Source: CAVVJA01 sp963801715
GTDB taxonomy: Bacteria > Actinomycetota > Actinomycetes > Mycobacteriales > Jatrophihabitantaceae
Assembly (NCBI GenBank): GCA_963801715.1
Contig: CAWDGB010000022.1
Span: forward strand, 62,001 to 126,000
Direction: 5' to 3'
DNA: 64,000 nucleotides
Position numbers and translations under genes: made by a program
Notes under the pieces: generated by a model
Database searches by the model: none
Told to the model about the DNA's origin: nothing
Seen by the model: only the letters and a program-made list of their open reading frames with translations
In this document: piece after piece, positions 55,749 through 64,000 of the stretch
Numbering within the stretch: position 1 is the stretch's first letter
How the letters are laid out: each line of letters begins with the position of its first letter

Positions 55749-58054
55749 CCAGCCGGGTGATCTCCGCGATTGGATCCAGCACGCTCGCGGCCTCGGCAGA
55801 CTTCCGGCGGACTATTGCCGGCCTCGTCGCCTGCGCGCTGGCCGTCCTTCCGCTGCGCGAGTTGTTCACCGATTGGGGCTGGCTCACGGACACCTGGGTC
55901 GTGATGGCTCTCGTCCTGGTTCCGGCGGCCGCACTTCGGTTGTACTCCCAACCGAAGGTCTGGCATCTGCTTCCGGGACTGCTGCTCGCAGTCTGCTACC
56001 TCACGCACCGCTACGTTCCGGACAACGCTATAGCCGGCCTGATTCCCGGACCCGGCGCCTGGAAAGACGTAGCAGTCCTGGACGCCGATGTGCGCGACTC
56101 GATCCGCGACGACGTGGCTCCGCTGCAGTCCACGGTCGCGATCCAGATGGTTCTGGCCGCCCAGGCCGCGCTGTTCGCGATCGCAATCGACCTGATTGCG
56201 GTCGTCGCGCGGCGACCGGCGCTCGCCGGCATCCCGTTCCTCGTCATCATGACGGTGGCCGGCGCGGTGCCCCGCCAACCGGTTGGCCTGGTGTGGTTCG
56301 CCGCCGCCGCTGCCGGCTATCTGCTCCTGCTGGCGTCCGAACGCCGGGACGAGTTGGTGCGCTGGGGGCGAGTCATGCCTCGCGTGGCCGGGCTACGACC
56401 GACGCCGGTGCAGGCGTTGTCCGGCCGCCGCATCGGGGTGATCGCGATCGTCGCGGCATTGTGCGTACCGTTCCTGCTTCCGATCCGGAGCGTCAACGTC
56501 GTCGCCGACGCGTTACACGACAGTGGCGGCAGTGGTATCGGGGACGGCAACGGAGGCGTGGGGGTCGCCCTCGACCCGTTGGCCGCACTTCGCGGCGAGC
56601 TGACCCGGTCCAACCCGATTCAGCTCCTCACCGTCCAGTACGTGGGCGACCCGAAGCACAACCCGTTCTACCTGCGCCAGGAAGTGCTGGACGACTACAA
56701 CGGGAAGGCGTGGACGCCCTCGGGCGACAACCAGGGGCTGGTCGCGCTCGGCTCCGGCCTCGTGCCGGATCCTCCCTTTGCCGGGCCGCAAGCCACCTAC
56801 GAGGCCCACATCACCGTCAACAACACGCTGCGTGGCAATGCGCCGATTTTCGCCAGCGCCACGTCACTCTCGGGGCTGAACAGCGCATCGTGGAACCCCA
56901 CGAACCAGCTTGCGGTCACCAACCGGGTCAACAAGAACACGACCTACACCGAAGCCGTGTCCGAGCCCCAACCGACGACCACGGATTTGACCGTCGCGGG
57001 CGAGGCGCTGTCGCCGGAAGAAAGAAACCGTCTCACCCAAGTGGGGACCGTGCCGCCTGCGGTCGACACGATCGTGAGCGGTGCCGTCGGTACGGCCACG
57101 AGTGAGTACGAGAAGGCGCGGGCCATCTTCGGGTACTTCGTGGATCCGGGAAACCACTTCGTCTACAGCACCTCGACCAAGTCGGGGACGTCGGGCAGCG
57201 ACTTACTGGACTTCTTGACCAATCGGGTGGGCTACTGCCAGCAGTATGCGGCAGCGATGGCCGTCATGCTGCGGATCGCGCAAATACCGTCACGCGTCGT
57301 CATCGGCTACACCCATCAGAGCCCCGACCAGAGCGGACAATTCACGGTCACGACCAGTGACGCGCACGCGTGGGTCGAGGCGTACTTCGGCGGGGCCGGG
57401 TGGGTCCCGTTCGATCCGACGCCGCTGCAACAGCAGGACGCACGTCGCGCAGCCACGCTCGCGTGGGCGCTGCATCCTCAATCGGCGAGCGGGTCGGATC
57501 CCGGCACCGCGGTTCCCCGGGTGAGCAACTCGGCCGGGCAGACGGCGGGCCTCGGTGCCGCCTCGGCCGCGCCGGGTAGCTCGAGTGGGTCGGGTGGGCC
57601 GGGCTGGTTGTTCTGGACCGTCGTGGCCGTCGTGATCCTCATCGGCGTTCTGTTCGTCACCCCGGCCACTGTGCGGCTGCGGCGCCGACGCGCCCGACTG
57701 CGGGCCGCGCGCGCCGGTCCGGACCCCCTGTGGGCAGAACTGGCCGATACCGCCACCGACCTGGGATACGTCTGGTCGCCGGTGCGCACCCCGCGCCAGG
57801 TCGAGGGCTGGCTGCGCGAGGAGGCCGTCTCCGGATCGGAGGCCGAGGCCGCACTGCACAGCCTGGCGACCGCAGTCGAGGTATCCCGGTACGCGCCCCC
57901 GAGTTCGCGGCCCCCGGCCGAGGCCGATCTGGTCAGCAACCTCCGTGAGGTCGAGGCGTCCTTGCGGGCTCGGCGCAGTCGATCCGATCGGGTTCGCGCT
58001 CGCCTGCTGCCCGGATCAGTGAGCTGGCTGCGCCGCAGATTGCGCCGACACTGA
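55745..58054 (+). CDS. Membrane transglutaminase-like protein (TgpA-type)
   Basis: The 769-residue protein has a block of about six helices in the first 250 residues. An extracytoplasmic transglutaminase domain has the Cys region FLTNRVGYCQQYAAAMAVML, the His motif SDAHAWVEAYFGGAG and the Asp of VPFDPTPL. A single helix and a cytosolic DUF4129-type tail follow. It probably acts at the outer face of the membrane; the substrate is unknown. It is translationally coupled to the DUF58 gene. Confidence 0.92.
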   Translation: MTSRVISAIGSSTLAASADFRRTIAGLVACALAVLPLRELFTDWGWLTDTWVVMALVLVPAAALRLYSQPKVWHLLPGLLLAVCYLTHRYVPDNAIAGLIPGPGAWKDVAVLDADVRDSIRDDVAPLQSTVAIQMVLAAQAALFAIAIDLIAVVARRPALAGIPFLVIMTVAGAVPRQPVGLVWFAAAAAGYLLLLASERRDELVRWGRVMPRVAGLRPTPVQALSGRRIGVIAIVAALCVPFLLPIRSVNVVADALHDSGGSGIGDGNGGVGVALDPLAALRGELTRSNPIQLLTVQYVGDPKHNPFYLRQEVLDDYNGKAWTPSGDNQGLVALGSGLVPDPPFAGPQATYEAHITVNNTLRGNAPIFASATSLSGLNSASWNPTNQLAVTNRVNKNTTYTEAVSEPQPTTTDLTVAGEALSPEERNRLTQVGTVPPAVDTIVSGAVGTATSEYEKARAIFGYFVDPGNHFVYSTSTKSGTSGSDLLDFLTNRVGYCQQYAAAMAVMLRIAQIPSRVVIGYTHQSPDQSGQFTVTTSDAHAWVEAYFGGAGWVPFDPTPLQQQDARRAATLAWALHPQSASGSDPGTAVPRVSNSAGQTAGLGAASAAPGSSSGSGGPGWLFWTVVAVVILIGVLFVTPATVRLRRRRARLRAARAGPDPLWAELADTATDLGYVWSPVRTPRQVEGWLREEAVSGSEAEAALHSLATAVEVSRYAPPSSRPPAEADLVSNLREVEASLRARRSRSDRVRARLLPGSVSWLRRRLRRH

Positions 58055-58084
58055 TTCGCGTCAGTGGCCCTCGCTGCGCACTGA

Positions 58085-58131
58085 TGATCTTGGACTAATG
58101 GCGTGCCCCCAGGGCGGTAAGGCCAAGATCA
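58085..58131. repeat. Dispersed palindrome, copy 2
   Basis: This is an imperfect copy of the element at 38270-38313. Its arms start TGATCTTGGACT (58085-58096) and end CCAAGATCA (58123-58131), with mismatches inside. It lies 30 bp after the transglutaminase stop, also at the 3' end of an operon. Confidence 0.7.
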
Positions 58132-58177
58132 CAAGCCCGCACTGATGAAACGATCATGAATAGGCACTTGTGAGTTC

Positions 58178-58193
58178 TCGAACGAATGTTCGA
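58178..58193. promoter_or_regulatory. LexA (SOS) box upstream of the alkB-like gene
   Basis: TCGAAC-GAAT-GTTCGA is an exact match to the actinobacterial LexA consensus TCGAAC-n4-GTTCGA. It ends 21 bp before ATG 58215 and so should put the alkB-like gene under SOS control. Confidence 0.85.
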
Positions 58194-58214
58194 CAATCGG
58201 CGTAGGCTAGCCAT

Positions 58215-58844
58215 ATGGCGGCGAACTTCCAGGCGACGTTGCTCGACGTCACGGACACGATCGGCCCCGGGCCGCTGGGCGATACCGTGCGGCGAACCGT
58301 ACTCAGCCATGGCGCGTGGGTCGATGTCCGCCCGGGCTGGATGACTGGCGCCGATGCATTGTTCGAACGGTTGTCTCGCGCAGTTCCCTGGCGCGGGGAA
58401 CGCCGCCCGATGTATGACCGCGTGGTCGATGTGCCCCGGCTGCTGTGCTTCTACGACGAGGACGAGCCGCTTCCCCACCCCGCGCTGGCTGTGGCTCGGC
58501 AGGCCCTCGACGAGCACTACGCAGCGGAACTTGCAGAGCCGTTCGTGACGGCCGGGCTGTGCCTGTACCGGGACGGTCGCGACAGCGTCGCTTGGCACGG
58601 CGACCGCATTGGCCGAGGGTCCTTTCAGGACACCGTGGTAGCGATTGTGTCCCTGGGCGCGCCCCGGACGTTCGCGCTCCGGCCGCTCGGTGGTGGCGTC
58701 GGGCACCGATACGAAATTGGGCACGGCGACCTGCTGGTGATGGGCGGGAGCGCGCAGCGGACATGGCAACACGCCGTTCCGAAGACGACAAACGCCGTGG
58801 GCCCCCGCATCAGCATTCAGTTCCGACCGCGCGGAGTCCGCTGA
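58215..58844 (+). CDS. AlkB-like Fe(II)/2-oxoglutarate dioxygenase
   Basis: The 209-residue protein is an oxidative DNA (or RNA) demethylase type. The iron ligands appear as SVAWHGDRIG (HxD) and RTWQHAVPKT (second His). The 2-oxoglutarate site is GPRISIQFRPRG with two Arg six apart. ERRPMYDRVVDVPRLLCFYD is the nucleotide-flip region. It sits directly downstream of a LexA box, which supports repair of alkylated DNA in the SOS response. It is a stand-alone gene. Confidence 0.92.
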   Translation: MAANFQATLLDVTDTIGPGPLGDTVRRTVLSHGAWVDVRPGWMTGADALFERLSRAVPWRGERRPMYDRVVDVPRLLCFYDEDEPLPHPALAVARQALDEHYAAELAEPFVTAGLCLYRDGRDSVAWHGDRIGRGSFQDTVVAIVSLGAPRTFALRPLGGGVGHRYEIGHGDLLVMGGSAQRTWQHAVPKTTNAVGPRISIQFRPRGVR

Positions 58845-58953
58845 CTGCGTGTCGTCAGCCTCCCGCTGACGACACGGGCGGAAACGAGGAATGCGCGGAC
58901 CCGGCTACCGGCCGGCGTAGTCGGACGAAATGAGGCCGGGTGGCCAGATGCTC

Positions 58954-59325
58954 TTAGTTCTCTTCGAACCGCCGGCGCAGCCGGTCTTCCATCCGGGAGC
59001 GGACGCCCGTTCCCCGGCTCTTGGTGGCACCCGGCGCGGTGTCTGACGACTTGGCCGATCGGTTACTCAGCGCTGTCGCGATGTATACGCACGATCCGAG
59101 GATGAGGACGAAGCCGAGAACACCGAGCACGACGATCTTCGTTGCGAGACCAACAAGCACGACTGCGAGGCCGGCGGCGATGCCGAAACAAGCCAAGACA
59201 ATCCATCGACGCGCTCGTAAGCCCGACCGCGCCGACCGGACCGAGGAGGCGAATTTGGGATCCTCGGCATACAGCGCCTGTTCGATCTGATCGAGCAGGC
59301 GTTGCTCGTGCTCGGAGAGCGGCAC
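58954..59325 (-). CDS. DUF3040 membrane protein
   Basis: This roughly 123-residue protein begins VPLSEHEQRLLDQIEQALYA, followed by EDPKFASSV, the typical DUF3040 start. It then has two membrane helices (IVLACFGIAAGLAVVLVGLA and IVVLGVLGFVLILGSCVYIA) and a basic tail. GTG 59325 follows AAGGAGG; ATG 59340 overlaps that ribosome site. The function is unknown, but it is conserved in actinobacteria beside dinB/dcw regions. Confidence 0.88.
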   Translation of the reverse strand: MPLSEHEQRLLDQIEQALYAEDPKFASSVRSARSGLRARRWIVLACFGIAAGLAVVLVGLATKIVVLGVLGFVLILGSCVYIATALSNRSAKSSDTAPGATKSRGTGVRSRMEDRLRRRFEEN

Positions 59326-59433
59326 GGTGCCCTCCTTCATGTTTGCGCGGTGAGCCTCGCCGCGGTTGTGTGCGAAGTGGTCCTAGTGACGAGCATACGA
59401 GCCGATTCTCAATGGCGAAAGTTGCCCGTCGGA

Positions 59434-60714
59434 TCACGCCGAATTGTGATCTGACGTTGACGAATCCTGGGGTGTGAACCGGGCCCGGGTGAGCAGTGTG
59501 GCCGGCCTCACGGCATCGCTCCCGAACCGGGTCTTCGCCGTATCCGCGGCCTGATCCACCCCGAGGCGAGCGGAGTCAACCGGCGGCTGGACTGCCGAGG
59601 TGTCCAACATGAGCTGTTCGGGCGCTTCGGCCGCCGAACGCAGGTTTTCGCACTTGACGCCCACCAGCCGGATGCGCGGCTGGTCGAGCCGCAGGCCGCG
59701 GTACAGATCCGCGACCGCGTCGTAGACCACGGCCGTCGAGTCGGTCCAGCTGGACAGAGTTCGTACTCGGGTGATCGTGCGGAAGTCCGCAAACCGGATC
59801 TTGATCCCCACCGTCCGAGCGACGAGGTCGCGCCGACGGACGCGTTCGCTCACCTCCCCGGCGAGTCGAAGTAGCTCGCGCAGCACATCGGCCTCGTGAG
59901 TCAGGTCGACGCTGGTCGTGTGGTCGGCGCTGATCGATTTTTCCGGGTCCCGATCCTGGACGGGGCGCGGATCCCGGCCCCAGGCGAGCGCGTGAAGGTG
60001 ATCGGCGCCGGCCTCGCCGACCGCCCGACGCAGCACGTCCACGGGCGTCTGTGCTAGGTCACCGATCGTGCGCACCCCGAGTCGGCGGAGCGGCTCGGCG
60101 GTACGCGCCCCGACCCCCCACAGCACCGTGACTGGCAACGGGTGCAGGAAGTCCAGCGCCGATGCCGCTGGCACGACCAGCAGGCCGTCGGGCTTGCAGC
60201 GGGCGGACGCGACCTTGGCCACGAACTTCGTCGACGCCACCCCGACCGAGCACGTCAGGGAGAGTCGATCGCGAATGTCGGCCCGGATCTGGGCCGCGAT
60301 GGACCCCGGCCGGCCAAGCCGCCGCTCGGCGCCGGAGACATCGAGGAACGCCTCGTCCAAGGACAGCGGTTCGACGAGCGGCGTGACGCTGCGCAAGATC
60401 GTCATCACGTCGGCGGACACCGCAGCGTACCTGGCGTGATCCGGCGGAATGACAACGGCCGCCGGGCAGCGTCGTAACGCTTGCCCGATAGGCATCGCGC
60501 TGCGTACGCCGTACCGACGCGCCTCATACGAGGCCGCGGAGACGACCCCACGGGCACCTCCGCCGACAATCACTGGACGGCCGCGTAACTCGGGTTGACG
60601 CAGGATCTCGACGCTGGCGTAGAACGCGTCCATATCGACGTGCAGGATCGAACAGCCCGTGTCGTCGCCGTCAGAACGGCCCTCGGCCCGCGGGATGTCC
60701 GCGCTTCGGCCCAT
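59434..60714 (-). CDS. dinB: DNA polymerase IV, Y-family
   Basis: It is a translesion polymerase, 426 residues long. It has ILHVDMDAFYASVEILRQPE (metal site), EARRYGVRSAMPIGQALRRC, the catalytic LVEPLSLDEAFLDVSGAE, VGVASTKFVAKVASARCKPD, the little-finger region SISADHTTSVDLTHEADVLR and a C-terminal tail without a clear beta-clamp motif. It is the last gene of the cluster with the methyltransferase and HEPN genes on the same strand (41-bp gap), probably one LexA-controlled operon. Confidence 0.94.
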   Translation of the reverse strand: MGRSADIPRAEGRSDGDDTGCSILHVDMDAFYASVEILRQPELRGRPVIVGGGARGVVSAASYEARRYGVRSAMPIGQALRRCPAAVVIPPDHARYAAVSADVMTILRSVTPLVEPLSLDEAFLDVSGAERRLGRPGSIAAQIRADIRDRLSLTCSVGVASTKFVAKVASARCKPDGLLVVPAASALDFLHPLPVTVLWGVGARTAEPLRRLGVRTIGDLAQTPVDVLRRAVGEAGADHLHALAWGRDPRPVQDRDPEKSISADHTTSVDLTHEADVLRELLRLAGEVSERVRRRDLVARTVGIKIRFADFRTITRVRTLSSWTDSTAVVYDAVADLYRGLRLDQPRIRLVGVKCENLRSAAEAPEQLMLDTSAVQPPVDSARLGVDQAADTAKTRFGSDAVRPATLLTRARFTPQDSSTSDHNSA

Positions 60715-60755
60715 TCGCTACCGGCCCGGCCTAGTGGTCCGAGCGGCGCTGACGA

Positions 60756-61562
60756 TCATCGACCGTCGCCCGCGTCGGGGCCTCGGCGGGCGAGCAGATG
60801 CACTCGCGCGGCGATATCCCGATACGGCGACCGGGACGCCGCCAGCGCCTCGAGCTCGGCCAGCGCCTCGTAGCCGCCGGGCGCCTCCACCCCGGTGCCC
60901 GGTACGAGTTCGGCGAACACTCCCACGCCGCTGGTGGCTTCAATGACGAGTCCGGCCGCGCGGCACATCTCGGCCAGCGCATCAGGCGCCAACCGTCCCG
61001 GAGCTTCTGACTCGGCGACTATCCCGCGCAACTCCGCCAGCGCCGCGACGAGATCCCCCGCCAGCGCGCGTGAGATCACGCTGGCGGCGGGATTCACGGC
61101 CAAGATACTGACCAAACCGCCCGGACGAACCGCTCGAGCTACGCCGGCCAGGACGAAGCCGGGCCGATCAACGACCTCGAGGACCTCGTGGACGATCGCC
61201 AGATCGAAGGTGCCGGAGGTCATCGACTCGGGCAGGGCCTCGACGTCGCCCTGAACCGGGACGATGCGGTCCGCTACGCCTGCCTCGATCGCCCGACGCC
61301 GTAACACGGCGAGTGCGTCGACGCTGATATCGATCACGGTGACGCGCGCACCGGCGACCGCTAGCGGCACCGCTAGCCGGCCGCTTCCGCCGCCGCAGTC
61401 CAGAACACCCGCCTCGCCGCTGTGCCGACGAATCGATTCCAGCGCGCGAAGCACAAGCTCGCGTACTCGGTCCTGCCGGCGAGCCGATTGATGCGCAATA
61501 TGCGCACCAGACCGGATGTCCGTGCCTGTGCCGCTGTTCACGCCAGCGACACTAATCCCCAC
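60756..61562 (-). CDS. Class I SAM-dependent methyltransferase
   Basis: The roughly 268-residue protein has a Rossmann SAM fold: VLDCGGGSGRLAVPLAVAGA (motif I), VTVIDISVDALAVLRRRA (motif II acid), VQGDVEALPE, LAIVHEVLEVVDRPGFVLAG and RAVRPGGLVSILAVNP. It resembles small-molecule or ubiquinone/menaquinone-type enzymes; its substrate is unknown. It lies between the HEPN gene and dinB in the LexA-boxed cluster, so it is likely DNA-damage responsive. The start codon is uncertain (GTG 61562 or GTG 61541). Confidence 0.85.
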   Translation of the reverse strand: MGISVAGVNSGTGTDIRSGAHIAHQSARRQDRVRELVLRALESIRRHSGEAGVLDCGGGSGRLAVPLAVAGARVTVIDISVDALAVLRRRAIEAGVADRIVPVQGDVEALPESMTSGTFDLAIVHEVLEVVDRPGFVLAGVARAVRPGGLVSILAVNPAASVISRALAGDLVAALAELRGIVAESEAPGRLAPDALAEMCRAAGLVIEATSGVGVFAELVPGTGVEAPGGYEALAELEALAASRSPYRDIAARVHLLARRGPDAGDGR

Positions 61563-61618
61563 GTCCGACGTCGCCGCGCCGCCGCCTGGGCTGTCCCGCC
61601 AACCGATTTCGGCGGGCC

Positions 61619-62068
61619 TCAGCTGGCGAGCGACGCGGCCAGTAACCCCAATTCGCGCTCAACGGCCGCGAGGAATTGCTCCGCGGCCAGCAGCTGCTCA
61701 TCCGCATCCCGCTCGGACACAAGGCTGACGGCACCGGCCTCGACCGCTGCCCGCGTGCCGGCGGACCCCGCGAAATAAGCGGCCCACTCCGACAACTCCG
61801 GCGCTACGGTCTCCACCAGAGCCCAAGCACTCTTCAGTCTCCGCGGCCGGGTCGCTGGACGCGACCGGGCCGCAAACAGCGCGGCGGCAACACGCAACGC
61901 GGCCAGATGGGCGAGCCGGAATCGCTCGCTGGGATCAAGGGCCGAGCGAGCCTCGGCCAGACCGGCGCGAGCTTGGGCAAGTAGGCCGAGCCCGGCGCGA
62001 TTCTCCGCAGGGGTCGCCGGCGGGTTCCCGGGCGGCCGTGGGTCCGGGCCGTTGGACGACTCTGGCAT
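61619..62068 (-). CDS. SAV_6107-family HEPN-domain protein
   Basis: The 149-residue helical protein reads AENRAGLGLLAQARAGLAEA, SERFRLAHLAALRVAAALFA, SAWALVETVAPELSEWAAYF and ADEQLLAAEQFLAAVERELG. This pattern fits the SAV_6107 type HEPN family. HEPN proteins are often RNases or nucleotidyltransferase partners, but no clear RxxxxH site is seen here, so activity is doubtful. The gene begins 14 bp downstream of a perfect LexA palindrome and has an AGGAGG ribosome site. It leads the cluster with the methyltransferase and dinB. Confidence 0.8.
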   Translation of the reverse strand: MPESSNGPDPRPPGNPPATPAENRAGLGLLAQARAGLAEARSALDPSERFRLAHLAALRVAAALFAARSRPATRPRRLKSAWALVETVAPELSEWAAYFAGSAGTRAAVEAGAVSLVSERDADEQLLAAEQFLAAVERELGLLAASLAS

Positions 62069-62081
62069 GATGCGGCCTCCT

Positions 62082-62109
62082 CTATCTTCGAACGTATGTT
62101 CGAAGATAG
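62082..62109. promoter_or_regulatory. Perfect LexA palindrome upstream of the HEPN-methyltransferase-dinB cluster
   Basis: Two 12-base arms, 62082-62093 and 62098-62109, are exact complements around GTAT. The central TCGAAC-n4-GTTCGA (62088-62103) is the actinobacterial LexA consensus. It lies 14 bp before ATG 62068, so LexA would block transcription of the operon. Confidence 0.9.
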
Positions 62110-62168
62110 CTCACCCCCAGGCCGGCCGCAAGGCACAATGCATCGCGAGGAATTGCGTGCCGCCGATG

Positions 62169-63371
62169 TCAGTCCGGGGCCGGCAGCACGTCGACCACGT
62201 TGCCGATGATCACGACGGCCGGTGCACCGACCCCTGCCGTCCGCGCGGCCCCAGCCAGCTTGGCTAGCGGAGCGCGAACGATCCGCTGCCCGGGAAGGGT
62301 CGCGCGATGGACGACGGCCGCCGGCGTTGCGGCGTCCCGTCCATAGGCCACGAGCTGGGCGCAGATCGACTCCAGCCGCTCCATACCCATCAAGACCACG
62401 AGCGTTTGCGGCCCGGAGGCGAGGCCGGCCCAGTCGAGTCCGGTGTCCGGTGAGCGCCCTGGGTCGAGATGCCCGGAGACGACGGTGAAGTCAGCTGCCG
62501 CGCCGCGGTGCGTAAGCGGGATGGTCGCTGCGGCGGGCGCCGCGAGCACCGAGCTGAGTCCGGGGACGACAGTCACCGGCACGTTCGCAGCCACGCACGC
62601 GATCAGTTCCTCGCCCCCGCGGCCGAAAACGAACGGGTCACCGCCCTTCAACCGGACCACTCGCTTGCCGGCGCGCGCTCGATCGACGAGGACCGCATTG
62701 ATCTCGTCTTGGGTGAGGTTGTGCCGATGCGCCGACTTGCCGCAGTCAATGAGCTCGACGTCGCTGGGCAGGGTGGACAGCAGCCCACGAGGTGCCAGCC
62801 GATCGACGACGATCACGTCCGCGGCGGCAACGAGGCGACGACCCCGTACGGTGATCAGTTCGGGATCTCCGGGGCCGCCTCCGACCAAGGCGACCGATCC
62901 GTGCGCCGCGGGTCGAGTGGGCCGGGCAGGCAGATCACCGACATCCAGAGCCAACGCAATTGCGTTCCGCAGCACAGTTGAGCGGCGTGGATCGTCTCCG
63001 CCGGTCACGGCCACCGTGAGCCCGGCCCGCTCGACGACTGCCGGCGTGCGGGCCGTTCCACCTGCCGCGTGATCCGCGCGTACGCAGAAGACGCGACGTT
63101 GCTCGGCGGACCGCGCGACCGCCTCATTGATCGCGGGGTCATCGGTGCAAGCGAAAACCAGCCAGGCGCCATCCACGTCACGATCAACGAATCCGCGCTC
63201 CGCTAGGGGAACACCCAGCGCACGCAATTCCGGTGATGCCTTCAGGGCGACGACCTCGACCGCCGCACCGGCTTCGGCCAGCCGAGCAGCGCGGCGCGTA
63301 GCCACTGCTCCGCCGCCAACCACCAGCACCCGGCGCGCGGTCACATCGAGCAACAGCGGGAAGCCAGACAT
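62169..63371 (-). CDS. cysG: Siroheme synthase, bifunctional CysG-type
   Basis: It builds siroheme from uroporphyrinogen III for sulfite reductase. The 400 residues have a precorrin-2 dehydrogenase part (residues 1-150; VLVVGGGAVATRRAARLAEA, FACTDDPAINEAV) and a SUMT methyltransferase part (VALVGGGPGDPELITVRGRR; VDRLAPRGLL; RVVRLKGGDPFVFGRGGEEL; VVPGLSSVLAAPAAATIPLT). It follows cysN on the same strand, fitting a sulfate-assimilation cluster. Confidence 0.94.
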   Translation of the reverse strand: MSGFPLLLDVTARRVLVVGGGAVATRRAARLAEAGAAVEVVALKASPELRALGVPLAERGFVDRDVDGAWLVFACTDDPAINEAVARSAEQRRVFCVRADHAAGGTARTPAVVERAGLTVAVTGGDDPRRSTVLRNAIALALDVGDLPARPTRPAAHGSVALVGGGPGDPELITVRGRRLVAAADVIVVDRLAPRGLLSTLPSDVELIDCGKSAHRHNLTQDEINAVLVDRARAGKRVVRLKGGDPFVFGRGGEELIACVAANVPVTVVPGLSSVLAAPAAATIPLTHRGAAADFTVVSGHLDPGRSPDTGLDWAGLASGPQTLVVLMGMERLESICAQLVAYGRDAATPAAVVHRATLPGQRIVRAPLAKLAGAARTAGVGAPAVVIIGNVVDVLPAPD

Positions 63372-63409
63372 CAGCGCATCTTCTCGAGCAATCGGGTGGG
63401 CACGGGGCT

Positions 63410-64000
63410 TTACCCAGCGGGTCCGGCCACCATGCCCGCGGCTACCGTTGCGCCAGTCGCCTCGTCGACCAGAAGGAAAGCGCCCGTCGATCGGTTCGTG
63501 GCGTAGGTGTCAACGGTGATTGGCTCGGCCGTGCGCAACTGGATGCTGCCGATGTCGTTCAACGTGAGCTCGGTCGCCTCAGCCTGGTTGAGGGTGGCCA
63601 CATCCAGACGGCTCCGCACCGCATCCACCACAGCTCGTACATCGCGAGTTGTGTGCCGCAACGCGAAGCGATCACCGGGGCGGAGCGGCCGGTCGGACAA
63701 CCAGCACACGGTGGCGACCAGCCCGCGCAGCGCCGCCGGGCGCGGCTCACGATCGACAGCCAGCAAGTCACCTCGTGCGACGTCGACGTCCTCGGTGAGG
63801 CGTACCACGACGGACCGACCCGCAGCTGCCGTATCCAGCGGTCCGTCGGGGGTATCAATGCCGGCTACCGTCGAATGCCGCCCCGAGGGCAGCACGACTA
63901 GCAGGTCACCGACGTGTAGCGCGCCGGCCTCGACCCGACCGGCGTAGCCGCGGTAGTCCGGATGTTCGGCCGTGCGCGGCCGGAGCACCATCTGAACGGG
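63410..64000 (-). CDS. cysN: Sulfate adenylyltransferase subunit 1, C-terminal part
   Basis: This is the partial C-terminal portion of the GTPase subunit that with CysD makes adenylyl sulfate. About 197 residues are in the window; the frame continues past 64000, reading PVQMVLRPRTAEHPDYRGYA at the edge. The EF-Tu-like domains 2 and 3 are visible: GALHVGDLLVVLPSGRHSTV, VVVRLTEDVDVARGDLL, ATVCWLSDRPLRPGDRFALR and LNDIGSIQLRTAEPI, with STGAFLLVDEATGATVAAGM near the end. The GTP-binding domain is outside the window. Confidence 0.92.
   Translation of the reverse strand, partial: PVQMVLRPRTAEHPDYRGYAGRVEAGALHVGDLLVVLPSGRHSTVAGIDTPDGPLDTAAAGRSVVVRLTEDVDVARGDLLAVDREPRPAALRGLVATVCWLSDRPLRPGDRFALRHTTRDVRAVVDAVRSRLDVATLNQAEATELTLNDIGSIQLRTAEPITVDTYATNRSTGAFLLVDEATGATVAAGMVAGPAG

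Noticed and set aside
58140..58170. Possible small gene between the palindrome and the LexA box
   Set aside because: The 160-base gap has no open frame with a ribosome site; it is filled by the repeat and the alkB promoter.

Overview
The window is a GC-rich chromosomal segment from an actinobacterium. The evidence is the actinobacterial gene order (a his/trp block; an mraZ-to-divIVA division and cell-wall block followed by ileS and lspA), a SepF/DivIVA division apparatus, a diaminopimelate-type MurE, an actinobacterial LexA box, many GTG starts and frequent 4-base ATGA/GTGA gene overlaps. There is no rRNA or tRNA gene to place it further; a Frankiales/Geodermatophilales-like relative is only a guess.

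Layout. 1-7007: minus-strand trp/his genes (trp-associated membrane protein, trpE, hisI, hisF, ridA-like) with a two-component system and a TIGR03085-type protein inserted. 7174-11886: an accessory insert made of a padR regulator, a fused ABC drug exporter, and an ECF sigma factor with a membrane-anchored beta-propeller protein. 11923-16284: hisA-hisH-hisB-hisC-hisD. 16352-21862: a LON-domain protein, membrane proteins, an amidohydrolase and a TetR/MFS pair. 21978-30305: dnaE, otsB/otsA (convergent), rluD, lspA and a DksA-like protein. 30515-33966: a T-box leader and ileS. 34046-53100: the complete dcw block, read right to left as mraZ, rsmH, ftsL, ftsI, murE, murF, mraY, murD, ftsW, murG, murC, ftsQ, ftsZ, yggS, sepF, yggT, divIVA. 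53354-58054: a moxR-DUF58-transglutaminase operon. 58178-62109: a DNA-damage island (alkB-like; DUF3040; dinB, methyltransferase and HEPN genes) carrying two LexA boxes. 62169-64000: siroheme synthase and the end of cysN (sulfate assimilation).

How it works together. The dcw genes make UDP-MurNAc-pentapeptide (MurC, D, E, F), lipid I/II (MraY, MurG) and the septal machine (FtsZ, SepF, FtsQ, FtsL, FtsW, FtsI, DivIVA). They are led by MraZ with its own 10-bp-periodic operator. The his genes form one pathway broken by accessory inserts.

Six genes (the propeller gene, hisA, the MFS gene, ileS, murC, mraY) are each readable only if one surplus base is removed. The uniform +1 sign in several essential genes points to assembly error more than gene decay. 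The most interesting signals are the LexA-boxed HEPN-methyltransferase-dinB cluster, the LexA-boxed alkB gene, the ABC exporter fusion with a preserved internal ribosome-binding site, the sigma factor paired with a propeller protein, and a dispersed palindrome.
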